Shown in pieces: positions 1 to 7,793 of a stretch of DNA of 64,000 bases. Origin of the DNA: JBCCFK01 sp965262315. Lineage in GTDB: Bacteria; Actinomycetota; Acidimicrobiia; Acidimicrobiales; UBA8592. The stretch spans positions 25,249 through 89,248 of the forward strand of contig CBDHFJ010000001.1 of assembly GCA_965262315.1 (NCBI GenBank). Direction: 5' to 3'. The notes beneath the pieces are model-generated. The model searched no databases. It was not told where the DNA came from and saw only the letters and a list, made by a program, of their open reading frames with translations. The first letter of the stretch is position 1. Each line of letters opens with the position of its first letter. Position numbers and translations under genes: made by a program.

Positions 1-198
1 GACTACGCACCCGAGGTCATCACCGTGACCTCGTCGGCTCTCCTGTCGACCCGGACCTCCACGACGCTCGATCGGTTGGGTGGGACTGAGATCGATCTGA
101 CGGCCATGCGAGTCCGCGACGGTCGGCTCAGCCGCTTCGAGATCTTCGAGCGCTCCCATCTGGATCGAGCTCGCCGCCTGGTGTCGACCTGGTACTGA
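1..198 (+). CDS. C-terminal end of a cut-off protein, unidentified
   Basis: The first 65 codons read open in frame 1 and end at TGA 196-198, so this is the 3' end of a gene that begins before the window. The visible part has alternating strands followed by R-x-x-R-x-E-I-F-E and a closing helix (HLDRARRLV). This is the layout of a C-terminal SnoaL/NTF2-like domain, such as those at the end of some large actinobacterial ATPase or cyclase proteins. That resemblance is by eye only and the fragment is too short to assign a function. Confidence 0.5.
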   Translation, partial: DYAPEVITVTSSALLSTRTSTTLDRLGGTEIDLTAMRVRDGRLSRFEIFERSHLDRARRLVSTWY

Positions 199-262
199 GC
201 GCTCCGGACTTCGCGGCCGAGCCATGTGCGCCGCGGGCCATGGCTGAGCCAGACTGGCCCGC

Positions 263-1315
263 GTGAGCAGTGACCCAGCATCGATCCCCGGCTACGACGT
301 CCCCGCGGTGGAGGCGTGGGTGTCCGCGCGCGTGGCACGCCTCGTCCCTCCGTTCACGTGGACGAAGCTCGAGGGTGGACACTCGAACCTCACCTACCGG
401 CTCGACTCGGCCGACGGTGCGTTCTCCGCGGTGGTCCGACGGCCACCGCTGGGCGAGCTCCTGCCCAAGGCCCACGACATGGGCCGCGAGTGGGCGTGCG
501 TGTCGGCGCTCCACGGGCGTGGCGTGCCGGTGGCCGAGCCCCTGGCGTTCTGTGAGAGCCCCGACATCACCGGAGCGCACTTCTACGTCATGGGTTTGAT
601 CGAGGGCCGGGCGATGTACACCACCGCCGACGTCGAGGACTGGATTCCCGAAGACCGGCGAGTGACTGCTGCGAACTCCTGGATCGACTCGCTCGCCACG
701 CTGCACTCGTTGGACATCGACGACATCGGACTCGGCGACCTGGGCAAGCGCGAGGACTACGTGCTCCGCCAGTGCAAGACCTGGTATCGGTCGTGGACGT
801 CGTCGGCAGAGGCGGCCGACCTCGACGACCAGCGCATCCACGACGTCTACGACCTGCTCATCGAGCGCATGCCCGAGCAGGGGCCGGCCACCGTCGTTCA
901 TGGCGACTACGGCACCCACAACTCGATGTTCGGTCCTGACTCCACCGTGGCTGCGGTGGTCGACTGGGAGATCGCCACGCTGGGGGATCCGCTGGCCGAT
1001 CTGGGCTACGCCATGAACGCGTGGGCCCAGCCCGACGACCCGTGGGTGGACGACAGTCAGGCCCCGAGCCTGGCTGCCGGGTTCCCGAACCGGCAGTACA
1101 TGATCGACCGCTACGCCCGGAAGACCGGACGGGATCTGTCGCAGCTGCCGTTCTACATCGCTTTCAACCGGTTCAAGACCGCGTGCATCATCCACGGCGT
1201 CTACGCGCGGTACCGCCGGGGTCAGAAGGCGATCAGCCCCGAGGACCTCGAGATGATGCGCACGCGGCTGTACCGTCTGATCGACGCGGCCGAGGACGCC
1301 GGCACGCAGGTCTGA
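263..1315 (+). CDS. APH-type phosphotransferase family protein
   Basis: A 350-residue protein of the aminoglycoside phosphotransferase / choline kinase fold. The Brenner-type catalytic loop HGDYGTHN lies near residue 213 and the metal-binding DWEIATLGDPLADLGY segment follows about 20 residues later. The N-terminal PFTWTKLEGGHSNLTYRL resembles the subgroup found beside, or fused to, acyl-CoA dehydrogenases (ACAD10/11-like). That subgroup is thought to phosphorylate small hydroxylated substrates, possibly hydroxyacyl-CoAs, but no acyl-CoA dehydrogenase is adjacent here. It starts with GTG and ends 3 bases before the next gene, so the two are probably cotranscribed. Substrate unknown. Confidence 0.88.
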   Translation: MSSDPASIPGYDVPAVEAWVSARVARLVPPFTWTKLEGGHSNLTYRLDSADGAFSAVVRRPPLGELLPKAHDMGREWACVSALHGRGVPVAEPLAFCESPDITGAHFYVMGLIEGRAMYTTADVEDWIPEDRRVTAANSWIDSLATLHSLDIDDIGLGDLGKREDYVLRQCKTWYRSWTSSAEAADLDDQRIHDVYDLLIERMPEQGPATVVHGDYGTHNSMFGPDSTVAAVVDWEIATLGDPLADLGYAMNAWAQPDDPWVDDSQAPSLAAGFPNRQYMIDRYARKTGRDLSQLPFYIAFNRFKTACIIHGVYARYRRGQKAISPEDLEMMRTRLYRLIDAAEDAGTQV

Positions 1316-1318
1316 GCG

Positions 1319-2113
1319 GTGACCGCCGAGGCGGCAGACGCTGACTGGAAGGAACCGGCGAGCTCCCACGACACCGCCGACTGGATGGAGCAGGTCGGGT
1401 TCCGAGTGCGCTTCGGTTGGGGCCCCAACGGGCTCCGCCGTCTGGCACCGAACGCCGATGTCGTGGTGATCATCGACGTGCTCTCCTTCTCCACCTGCGT
1501 CGACGTCGCGCTCGGTCGTGGTGCTGTCGTGCTGCCGTACCGCTGGAACGACGACAAGCGTGACGACTACGCGGCCGCACACGATGCGGTGGCCGCGAAG
1601 CATCCTCGAGACGCGGGCCCCGACGACTGGACGCTGTCGCCGGCCCGACTCTTGGAGATCCCGGCCGGCACTCGCCTCGTCCTCCCATCGCCCAACGGCT
1701 CATCGCTCGCGTTCGGCGCCGAAGAGGCCGGGGCCGAGGCGGTGCACGTGGCGTGTCTGCGCAACCGCGCCGCCGTCGGCGAACGGATCGCGGGCGCCGA
1801 GACCATCGCGGTCATTGCCGCAGGGGAGCGGTGGCGGGGCGCCACCGGTCCGTTGCGGCCTGCGGTCGAGGACCTGATCGGGGCCGGTGCCGTCGTCGAC
1901 GCGGTCGGGATCGAGGGGGCGTCGCCCGAGGCCATGGCGGCCGCTGCGGTGTTCCGAGACGCTCGGCTGCACCTCGACACGCGCCTGCACGAGTGCGGCT
2001 CGGGACGTGAGCTGATCGACAAGGGGTTCGCTCCGAACGTGGCCATCGCTGCCTCCTTGGACGTGTCCGACGTGGTCCCGACACTCGCCGGCGTGGAGCT
2101 CATCGACGCCTGA
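1319..2113 (+). CDS. ComB-like 2-phosphosulfolactate phosphatase family protein
   Basis: A 264-residue protein starting with GTG. The core VVVIIDVLSFSTCVDVALGR and the LPSPNGSSLA segment match the ComB family. In methanogens ComB removes phosphate from 2-phosphosulfolactate during coenzyme M synthesis. Bacterial members are widespread in organisms that lack coenzyme M, and their substrate is generally not known, so the enzyme name should be read as a family label. It follows the phosphotransferase gene almost directly, suggesting a two-gene operon that may act on related phosphorylated small molecules (inference). Confidence 0.82.
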   Translation: MTAEAADADWKEPASSHDTADWMEQVGFRVRFGWGPNGLRRLAPNADVVVIIDVLSFSTCVDVALGRGAVVLPYRWNDDKRDDYAAAHDAVAAKHPRDAGPDDWTLSPARLLEIPAGTRLVLPSPNGSSLAFGAEEAGAEAVHVACLRNRAAVGERIAGAETIAVIAAGERWRGATGPLRPAVEDLIGAGAVVDAVGIEGASPEAMAAAAVFRDARLHLDTRLHECGSGRELIDKGFAPNVAIAASLDVSDVVPTLAGVELIDA

Positions 2114-2147
2114 GATCCACCATCGTCACAAGCCTCGAAGAGGTGCG

Positions 2148-2175
2148 TTGATCGGCCGGTGCCCTGTGGCAGCAT
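2148..2175 (+). promoter_or_regulatory. Probable purSQ promoter
   Basis: TTGATC at 2148-2153 and CAGCAT at 2170-2175 are separated by 16 bases. The -10-like box lies 6 bases before the purS ATG, so the transcript would start at or near the start codon. No Shine-Dalgarno sequence precedes purS. Confidence 0.45.
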
Positions 2176-2181
2176 GACGCC

Positions 2182-2433
2182 ATGACCTACGACGTGCTGG
2201 TCGAAGTCCAGCTCAGAGCCGGTGTGGCCGACCCGCAGGGGTCCACGATCGAGCGGGCGATCCCCACCCTGGGATTCGACGGTGTGTCGGGCGTTCGTGT
2301 GGGCAAGAGCATCCGGTTCTCGATCGACGCCGCCGACGAGGACACCGCTCGCAGCCAGGTGCGGGAGCTGTGCGACAAGTTCCTCACCAACCCGGTGATC
2401 GAGGACGCCACGATCTCGGTCGAGGCTGCCTGA
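2182..2433 (+). CDS. purS: Phosphoribosylformylglycinamidine synthase subunit PurS
   Basis: An 83-residue protein of the usual PurS length, with the family's ferredoxin-like pattern: TYDVLVEVQLRAGVADPQG at the start, a central GVSGVRVGKSI, and a C-terminal FLTNPVIEDATI. PurS bridges PurL and PurQ in the three-part FGAM synthase of Gram-positive bacteria, which converts FGAR, glutamine and ATP to FGAM in step 4 of purine synthesis. Its stop codon overlaps the purQ start (TGATG), indicating translational coupling. The short 736-residue PurL in this window needs this subunit. Confidence 0.96.
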   Translation: MTYDVLVEVQLRAGVADPQGSTIERAIPTLGFDGVSGVRVGKSIRFSIDAADEDTARSQVRELCDKFLTNPVIEDATISVEAA

Positions 2434-3107
2434 TGTCCCCCACGGTCGGCGTGGTCGTCTTCCCCGGGTCGAACTGCGAGTTCGACGTGGTCGAGTCGAT
2501 CGACCGACTGGGTGGCGAGGGGCGTCTCCTCTGGCACGGCGACGACAGCGTCGGCGATGTCGACGCGGTGGTCATCCCGGGCGGCTTCGCCCACGGCGAC
2601 TATCTGCGTCCCGGCGCGATCGCCAGGTTCTCGCCGATGATGCAGTCGGTCATCGCCTTTGCCGCCGGTGGCGGCCCGGTGGTCGGGATCTGCAACGGCT
2701 TTCAGGTGCTGACCGAGGCGGGCATGCTGCCCGGCGCGCTCCAGAAGAACGCCGGCCTCAAGTTCCTGTGCACCACCGTGGAGTTGCGTGTCGAGACCGC
2801 CAACTCGGTACTCACGACCAAAGCCGAGCTCGGCCAGACCCTCAGAATTCCGGTCAATCACTTCGAAGGCAACTTCACCTGCTCATCCGAGACACTGGCC
2901 GAATTGCGCGGTGAGGACCGGATCGTCGTCACCTATGTGGACAACCCCAACGGATCGGTCGGTGACATCGCCGGCATCTGCAACGCCGAGCGCAACGTGG
3001 TGGGCCTGATGCCGCATCCCGAGCGCGCATCGCATGCGCTGCTCGGCAGTGAGGACGGCAACGTGATGCTCGGCAGTCTGCTCGAGGCGGCAGGAGCCCG
3101 GGTCTGA
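2433..3107 (+). CDS. purQ: Phosphoribosylformylglycinamidine synthase subunit PurQ (glutaminase)
   Basis: A 224-residue class I glutamine amidotransferase. The nucleophile sits in VGICNGFQ (Cys87), and the His-Glu pair is in LMPHPERASH (His195, Glu197). The N-terminal VVVFPGSNCEFD is diagnostic of PurQ. It supplies ammonia from glutamine to PurL through the PurS-containing complex. The ATG overlaps the purS stop. A longer in-frame N-terminus exists upstream inside purS, but this start gives the normal family length. Confidence 0.97.
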   Translation: MSPTVGVVVFPGSNCEFDVVESIDRLGGEGRLLWHGDDSVGDVDAVVIPGGFAHGDYLRPGAIARFSPMMQSVIAFAAGGGPVVGICNGFQVLTEAGMLPGALQKNAGLKFLCTTVELRVETANSVLTTKAELGQTLRIPVNHFEGNFTCSSETLAELRGEDRIVVTYVDNPNGSVGDIAGICNAERNVVGLMPHPERASHALLGSEDGNVMLGSLLEAAGARV

Positions 3108-3111
3108 GGCG

Positions 3112-3540
3112 CTAGGCGCCCCGGCCGACGCCGGCGCGCTTGAGCACTGCGGCGGACACGTCGACCTCGCGCCACGCGGCGTAGGAGATGCCCTTGCGCT
3201 CGCCGTAGGCCTTGGCGACGGCCACGAAGGCGTCCTCGAGGCCACTGATGTCGACCTGTTCGCCCATCCGGTCGAGCTCGGCTTCCAGATCCATGCGTTC
3301 CTGCACGAGCTGGAGTCTCGCCATCGGACTTGCATCCTCGATCTCGGCCGAGATCTTCTCGAGTCGCTTCGCGATGGATTCCGGTGTCCGCTTCCGGCCT
3401 CGCTTGGGCTTGTTGGCGGCCACTGCCTCCAGATACGCCTTCACCGCGCGGCCTTCTGCTCTCCCCTGAGCCAGTGCCGCTTTGTGTTCATCGGTCATGG
3501 CCGCCGGGCCGCGCTTCTTCGTATTTCCTTCAGGTGCCAT
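3112..3540 (-). CDS. Conserved actinobacterial coiled-coil protein of unknown function
   Basis: A 142-residue basic protein on the opposite strand between purQ and purL. Residues 10-50 are lysine/arginine-rich (KPKRGRKRTPESIAKRLE), residues 50-95 form a predicted helix or coiled coil, and the tail ERKGISYAAWREVDVSAAVLKRAGV looks like a small helical DNA-binding end. I recall similar proteins with the same GISYAAWREVGV tail in many actinobacteria, all unnamed. A slightly earlier ATG at 3549 would add three residues. It converges on purQ with a 4-base gap, so it is unlikely to be part of the purine operon. Confidence 0.75.
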   Translation of the reverse strand: MAPEGNTKKRGPAAMTDEHKAALAQGRAEGRAVKAYLEAVAANKPKRGRKRTPESIAKRLEKISAEIEDASPMARLQLVQERMDLEAELDRMGEQVDISGLEDAFVAVAKAYGERKGISYAAWREVDVSAAVLKRAGVGRGA

Positions 3541-3636
3541 GGAGGCCATTGCAGCATGAGTTGACGAGGAAACCAACGCCAAGCCGTGGAATTCAGACAC
3601 GCCGTTCGGGTGCATTCGGGGTGCGCCGAGGTCGGG

Positions 3637-3642
3637 TAGCGT
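3637..3642 (+). promoter_or_regulatory. TAGCGT -10 box of purL (leaderless)
   Basis: TAGCGT ends 7 bases before the purL ATG. With a normal 6-8 base distance to the transcript start, the mRNA would begin at the start codon; no Shine-Dalgarno is present. Confidence 0.5.
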
Positions 3643-3649
3643 GCGCCCC

Positions 3650-5860
3650 ATGACGGAGCCGGTCCATCGGTCGCTTGGTCTGACCGACAGCGAGTTCGAC
3701 GACATCAAGCGGATCCTCGGGCGTGACCCGAACCACCTCGAGCTGGCGATGTATTCCGTCATGTGGTCCGAGCACTGTTCCTACAAGTCGTCCCGCATCC
3801 ATCTCGGGCGCCTGCCCACCGAGGCCCCGCACGTCCTGGTGGGGCCAGGCGAGAACGCGGGGGTGATCGACGTCGGCGATGGCATCGCGATCGCGCTCCG
3901 GATCGAGAGCCACAACCACCCGAGCTACATCGAGCCCTACCAGGGCGCCGCCACGGGCGTCGGCGGCATCATTCGCGACATCTTCACCATGGGAGCACGG
4001 CCGATCGCGGTGATGGACCCGCTGCGGTTCGGTCCGCTCGACGACGCCCGTAGCCGGTGGGTTGCCGAGGGTGTGGTGTCGGGGATCTCCGGGTACGGCA
4101 ACTCGGTCGGGGTGCCAAACGTGGGCGGTGAGACCGTGTTCGACGACACCTACATCGGCAATCCGCTCGTCAACGTGCTGTGCGTCGGCATCCTGCCCAA
4201 GGAGCGTCTGGTGCTCGGTCAGGCGAGCGGCGTCGGCAACGTCGCCGTGCTGCTCGGTTCCACCACCGGCCGCGACGGCATCGGCGGCGTCAGCGTGCTG
4301 GCCAGTGCAGGCTTCAGCGACGACGAGGCCGATGCCGACAAGCGGCCCTCGGTCCAGGTCGGCGACCCGTTCGAGGAGAAGCGGCTCATCGAAGCGTGTC
4401 TCCAGCTGCTCGACGAGGGGCTCGTCGTGGGCATCCAGGACCTCGGCGGCGCCGGCCTGTCGTGCGCGGCCTCCGAGACCGCGTCCCGCGGCGGGGTCGG
4501 CATGGACTTCGACGTCGCCGCGGTCCCCCGACGAGAAGCGGGCATGGAGCCCTTCGAGGTCATGACCAGCGAGTCCCAGGAGCGCATGCTCGCCATCGTC
4601 GAGCCCGAGGGCGTCGACCGGGTGCTGGAGATCTGCGACAAATGGGAGATCCGTTCCACCGTCGTCGGTCGGGTCACCGAAGGGGGCGCCCTCCGCATCC
4701 TCGATGGCATGGACGGCGAGTGCGTCGGTGAGGTGCCCGCCGCGTCACTCCACGAGGACGCCCCGCGCTACGACCGGCCGATGACCGAGCCGGCCGACCT
4801 GGCCGAGTTCCGCGCCGACAGCGCGGACTCGCTCCCCGCGCCGGCCGATGCCGCTGGGGATCTTGCCGCCCTCCTCATGGACGCCACCTGGGTGTCGTCG
4901 CAGTACGACAGCCAGCTCTTCCTCAACACGGTCGTCGGCCCCGGCGGCGACGCGGCGGTGCTGCGGTTGAAGCACCCCACCACCGGCGCCGACACCGGCC
5001 GCGGCATTGCGCTCAGCACCGACGGAAATCACCGGGCATGCGCCATCGACCCACACATCGGCACCGCCTGGGCGGTGGCCGAGTCCGTCATGAACCTGGC
5101 GTGTGTGGGCGCCCGCCCCTTGGCGCTGGTCAACTGCCTGAACTTCGGCAATCCCGAGCATCCCGAGGTCATGTGGCAGCTCAGCGGTGCTGTCGATGGC
5201 ATGGGCGAGGCATGCCGGGCATTCGACCTGCCGGTCGTCGGCGGGAACGTGAGCCTGTACAACGAGAGCAGGGGCGCCAACATCGATCCGACGCCGATCG
5301 TGGGAGTGATCGGATCGATCGACCAGCTCGACGCACCACCGCCCGGTCTTGCCTGGAGCGACGGTGATCGCCTGATGGTGCTCGGGCCCGAGCCCGGCGG
5401 CCTGAGCGGGTCCAAGTGGGCGTTCCAGCAAGGTCACCGTCGTGGTTCGCTCGAGCCCGTCGACTACGACACACATCTCGCAGTGGCTGCGTTGGTGCGT
5501 GGCCTCGTCAACGACCGCGTGGTCACCGCGGTCCACGATGTGTCGACCGGTGGGCTCGGGGCGTGTGCCGCCGAGATGGCGATCGCTTCGGGGGTGGGCT
5601 GCACGCTCGCCCGGGTGCCGGATCATCGGGCGCTGTTCTCGGAGTCGCCGTCGCGCGTGCTGGTCGCCGTCAGTCCGGAGAAGATGGGTGACGTCGAGAC
5701 CAGGGCCTCGACCACGGGGGTGCCGTTCGCCCGAGTCGGTCTGGCCACCGGCGATCGCATGGTCATCAAGGGGCTGGTGGACGTGGCCGTCGGCGAGCTC
5801 GAAGCTTCGTTCCGCACCCGGCTCCCCGAGGCCCTCGGGTCGGGGACCACCCAGGGCTGA
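3650..5860 (+). CDS. purL: Phosphoribosylformylglycinamidine synthase subunit PurL
   Basis: A 736-residue small-type PurL, the ATP-dependent catalytic subunit of FGAM synthase. Family landmarks are MWSEHCSYKSSR near the N-terminus, VGPGENAGVIDVGDG, ESHNHPSYIEPYQGAATGVGG (the conserved His-containing loop), and the second-half repeats DGNHRACAIDP and VHDVSTGGLGACAAEMA. Length fits the type that needs separate PurS and PurQ, both encoded just upstream. An in-frame GTG three codons earlier (3641) is possible, but it overlaps the -10-like box, so ATG 3650 is preferred. Confidence 0.97.
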   Translation: MTEPVHRSLGLTDSEFDDIKRILGRDPNHLELAMYSVMWSEHCSYKSSRIHLGRLPTEAPHVLVGPGENAGVIDVGDGIAIALRIESHNHPSYIEPYQGAATGVGGIIRDIFTMGARPIAVMDPLRFGPLDDARSRWVAEGVVSGISGYGNSVGVPNVGGETVFDDTYIGNPLVNVLCVGILPKERLVLGQASGVGNVAVLLGSTTGRDGIGGVSVLASAGFSDDEADADKRPSVQVGDPFEEKRLIEACLQLLDEGLVVGIQDLGGAGLSCAASETASRGGVGMDFDVAAVPRREAGMEPFEVMTSESQERMLAIVEPEGVDRVLEICDKWEIRSTVVGRVTEGGALRILDGMDGECVGEVPAASLHEDAPRYDRPMTEPADLAEFRADSADSLPAPADAAGDLAALLMDATWVSSQYDSQLFLNTVVGPGGDAAVLRLKHPTTGADTGRGIALSTDGNHRACAIDPHIGTAWAVAESVMNLACVGARPLALVNCLNFGNPEHPEVMWQLSGAVDGMGEACRAFDLPVVGGNVSLYNESRGANIDPTPIVGVIGSIDQLDAPPPGLAWSDGDRLMVLGPEPGGLSGSKWAFQQGHRRGSLEPVDYDTHLAVAALVRGLVNDRVVTAVHDVSTGGLGACAAEMAIASGVGCTLARVPDHRALFSESPSRVLVAVSPEKMGDVETRASTTGVPFARVGLATGDRMVIKGLVDVAVGELEASFRTRLPEALGSGTTQG

Positions 5861-5921
5861 CGTCCACTGGCGTCGCCGGGTTCGGGTCTGGTGTCGGGCA
5901 GGAGGTGCGAACACCTCGGTG

Positions 5922-6413
5922 TCAGGCCCCCGTGTTCGGCTCGTCCCCCAGCACCTGTTTGGCCGCGTTTCCGACGCGGTTGTTGAGGTTGGCCTGGCCC
6001 GCGACCAGCAACAGTTCCGCCAGTTCGGCTTCTCGGTAGTGCTCGCGCAGCTCGGTGACCAGGTGGTCGTCGAGATCGTGTGATTCGGCGCCCGCCATCG
6101 CGTCAGCCAGGCGGAGCGCACCGATCACGGCCGCGTCGAAGTGCTCGCCCCAGGTCTCGGGTGACTCCAGCGCAGCGACCTGCGACTCCGTCACCCCTCG
6201 TCGCCTCGCCGAGACGACATGGCTGTCCACTCAAGTGCCGCAGTGGTTCACCAGCGACGTGCGCAGGAACACCAGCTCCTTCGTGATGGCCGACAGCTCG
6301 CGCTCCTCGGACCAGACCGCGCGGCCGAAATCGCCGTAGTGGTCGGCGGCTCCGCCGACGTGGTGCAGCGTGTAGGCCAGCGGCGCGCCGGAGAGCTTGG
6401 GGCGGATTCTCAT
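5922..6413 (-). CDS. AhpD/carboxymuconolactone decarboxylase-like protein, probable selenoprotein (CxxU)
   Basis: Read through an in-frame TGA (6233-6231), this gene gives a complete 163-residue CMD-family protein, MRIRPKLSGAPL to LGDEPNTGA. The redox motif of the family is C-x-x-C-x-x-x-H; here it reads C58-G-T-TGA61-V-D-S-H65, so the TGA stands exactly at the second catalytic cysteine. Both flanks remain in frame and look well conserved (ELVFLRTSLVNHCGT before; a QANLNNRVGNAA tail after). Selenocysteine in this position is known in AhpD-like proteins. An 8-bp hairpin follows 12 bases after the TGA. CMD/AhpD proteins reduce peroxides or act as small-molecule redox enzymes. The gene starts 13 bases after the P450 stop, so the two probably form an operon. 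The alternative is a nonsense mutation or base error of Cys TGC/TGT to TGA. Confidence 0.72.
6200..6233 (-). promoter_or_regulatory. Candidate bacterial SECIS element
   Basis: Downstream of the TGA (6233-6231) on the reverse strand come 12 bases, then GTCGTCTC (6218-6211), loop GGC (6210-6208) and GAGGCGAC (6207-6200). All eight positions pair in RNA, one of them a U-G pair. The loop begins with G and lies 20 bases after the TGA, within the spacing known for SelB-binding bacterial SECIS hairpins. The stem sequence is also coding, so its presence could be chance. Confidence 0.5.
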
Positions 6414-6426
6414 GGGCGTCCGCCAG

Positions 6427-7701
6427 TCACTTCTTCTTGACGTCCAGGTCCAGCTGGGCAAGCCCGCGAAGGATGAAGCTCGGCTCGTACTCGAAGGTGT
6501 TGCCCTCGCTGAACGACGGCAGCTCGATGCGCTTCGCGAGTTCCTCGAACGCCACCTTGCCCTCGAGGCGCGACAGCGGCGCACCGATGCAGAAGTGGTG
6601 GCCCTTGCCGAATGCGATGTGTTCCTTCAGGTTGTCGCGGCCGGGATCGAACCCGTCGCCGTCGGGGAACGTCCGCTCGTCGCGGTTTGCGGCGCCGAAC
6701 ATCACCCAGACTCGCGACCCCTTGGGAATCTCCACGCCTTCGATCTCGGTGTCGCGGGTGACGACCCTGAAGAGCCCCTGGTTGGGCGACGAGATCCGCA
6801 GCCCTTCCTCGACGAGCCCGTTGATCACGGCGTCGGGATCGGCGACCAGGCGGTCCCACCATTCCGGGTGTTCGATCAGGAGCTTGATCGTCTCGTTCAG
6901 GAACTTCGTGGTGGTCTCGTTCCCCGCGACCATCAGCTGCTGGATGATGCTGAAGATCTCGGGGAAGTCGAGCTTGCGCGTCTCGCCGTCGGGCGTGTCC
7001 GGGTCGTCGAAGTCAGCCTGGATGAGGTCGGTGAGGATGTCGTCCTGCGGGTTGGCGAGGCGATCCTCGTATTCGGAGTACCAGTACTTCTGGTTGTCGA
7101 TCTGCCCTCGGGCAGCCTCGAGGCGACGCTCGTCGGTGAGGTTCACGCCGAGCGCGGCGACGGCGTCGTCGGACCAGCCCTTGATCTTGTCCTCGGTCTC
7201 GGGCGCCATGTTGAGGGCGTACCGGATGACCTGGACCGGGAACTTCACCGCGAAGTCGGCGTGGAAGTCGATGGTGCCCTCGTCGGGGAACTGCTCGATC
7301 AGTTCGATGGCGATCTCGCGGATCTTGTCCTCGAGCGCCGCGATCCGGCGGGCCGAGAACGCGCGCGAGACCAGCTTTCGGTACCGGGTCTGCAACGGCG
7401 GGTCGATGGTCAGCATCGTCTCGGCCCGTGGCCAGCCCTCGCGCATGATCTCGGCGACCTGCTTCATGACCTCGGAGTCACCGGTCGTGCCCGCATTGGA
7501 CATCTTCGAGCTGTAGGTCTCGGTGTCACGGAGGATCTCGTTGACCACGTCGAGACGAGAGGCGAAGTACATCCCCGTCTGCTTGTGATGGAAGATCGGC
7601 CCGTGGTCGCGCAGCGCCGCGTAGTGCGGGTACGGGCACTGTTGGACCTCGCGATCCATGGGGTTGTACGAGTCGAGATCGATGTCAGCCACGTCAGCCA
7701 T
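6427..7701 (-). CDS. Cytochrome P450
   Basis: A 424-residue class I soluble bacterial P450. The heme-binding loop is FGKGHHFCIG with the axial Cys371; the I-helix oxygen-binding motif is VAGNETTTK; the ExxR motif is EGLR followed by SSPNQGLFR. There is no membrane anchor. The N-terminus DSYNPMDREVQQCPYPHYAALRDHGPIF resembles CYPs of sterol/terpenoid- or fatty-acid-oxidising actinobacteria, but the substrate cannot be read from sequence. ATG 7701 is chosen because the family starts near the DIDLDSYNP segment; an upstream TTG at 7719 is less likely. The AhpD-like TGA gene follows directly, and a MerR regulator is transcribed divergently. No ferredoxin is adjacent. Confidence 0.93.
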   Translation of the reverse strand: MADVADIDLDSYNPMDREVQQCPYPHYAALRDHGPIFHHKQTGMYFASRLDVVNEILRDTETYSSKMSNAGTTGDSEVMKQVAEIMREGWPRAETMLTIDPPLQTRYRKLVSRAFSARRIAALEDKIREIAIELIEQFPDEGTIDFHADFAVKFPVQVIRYALNMAPETEDKIKGWSDDAVAALGVNLTDERRLEAARGQIDNQKYWYSEYEDRLANPQDDILTDLIQADFDDPDTPDGETRKLDFPEIFSIIQQLMVAGNETTTKFLNETIKLLIEHPEWWDRLVADPDAVINGLVEEGLRISSPNQGLFRVVTRDTEIEGVEIPKGSRVWVMFGAANRDERTFPDGDGFDPGRDNLKEHIAFGKGHHFCIGAPLSRLEGKVAFEELAKRIELPSFSEGNTFEYEPSFILRGLAQLDLDVKKK

Positions 7702-7754
7702 GGCGACATGATCGCTCAAATTCGGCGCTGCTGCTCAAGCGCTCGAGAAAGCCG

Positions 7755-7785
7755 TTGACCTTGCCCTTGGGTCAGGGCCCATACT
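7755..7785 (+). promoter_or_regulatory. MerR-type promoter with 19-bp spacer and operator dyad
   Basis: TTGACC (7755-7760) and CATACT (7780-7785) are separated by 19 bases, the overlong spacer typical of MerR-activated promoters. Between them is the imperfect dyad CCTTGCCC-TT-GGGTCAGG. The -10 box ends 8 bases before the MerR gene's ATG. This implies autoregulation; the divergent P450 start lies about 50 bases away and may be controlled from the same site. Confidence 0.65.
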
Positions 7786-7793
7786 CCGCGTCG

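Noticed and set aside
128..1603. Long reverse-strand reading frame of 491 codons over the first genes
   Set aside because: It is a shadow of the phosphotransferase and ComB-like genes in high-GC DNA; no motif and Arg/Val/His-rich composition. Similar long antisense frames at 4745-6121, 23158-24639, 35551-37488 and 41733-43508 were rejected for the same reason.
5922..6230. Separate 102-residue protein starting at GTG 6230
   Set aside because: It would begin directly after the TGA in the middle of the redox motif and lack the first cysteine; the joined frame matches the whole family.
7755..7793. Upstream TTG start for the MerR regulator
   Set aside because: The TTG is the -35 element of the promoter, so the transcript cannot include it.
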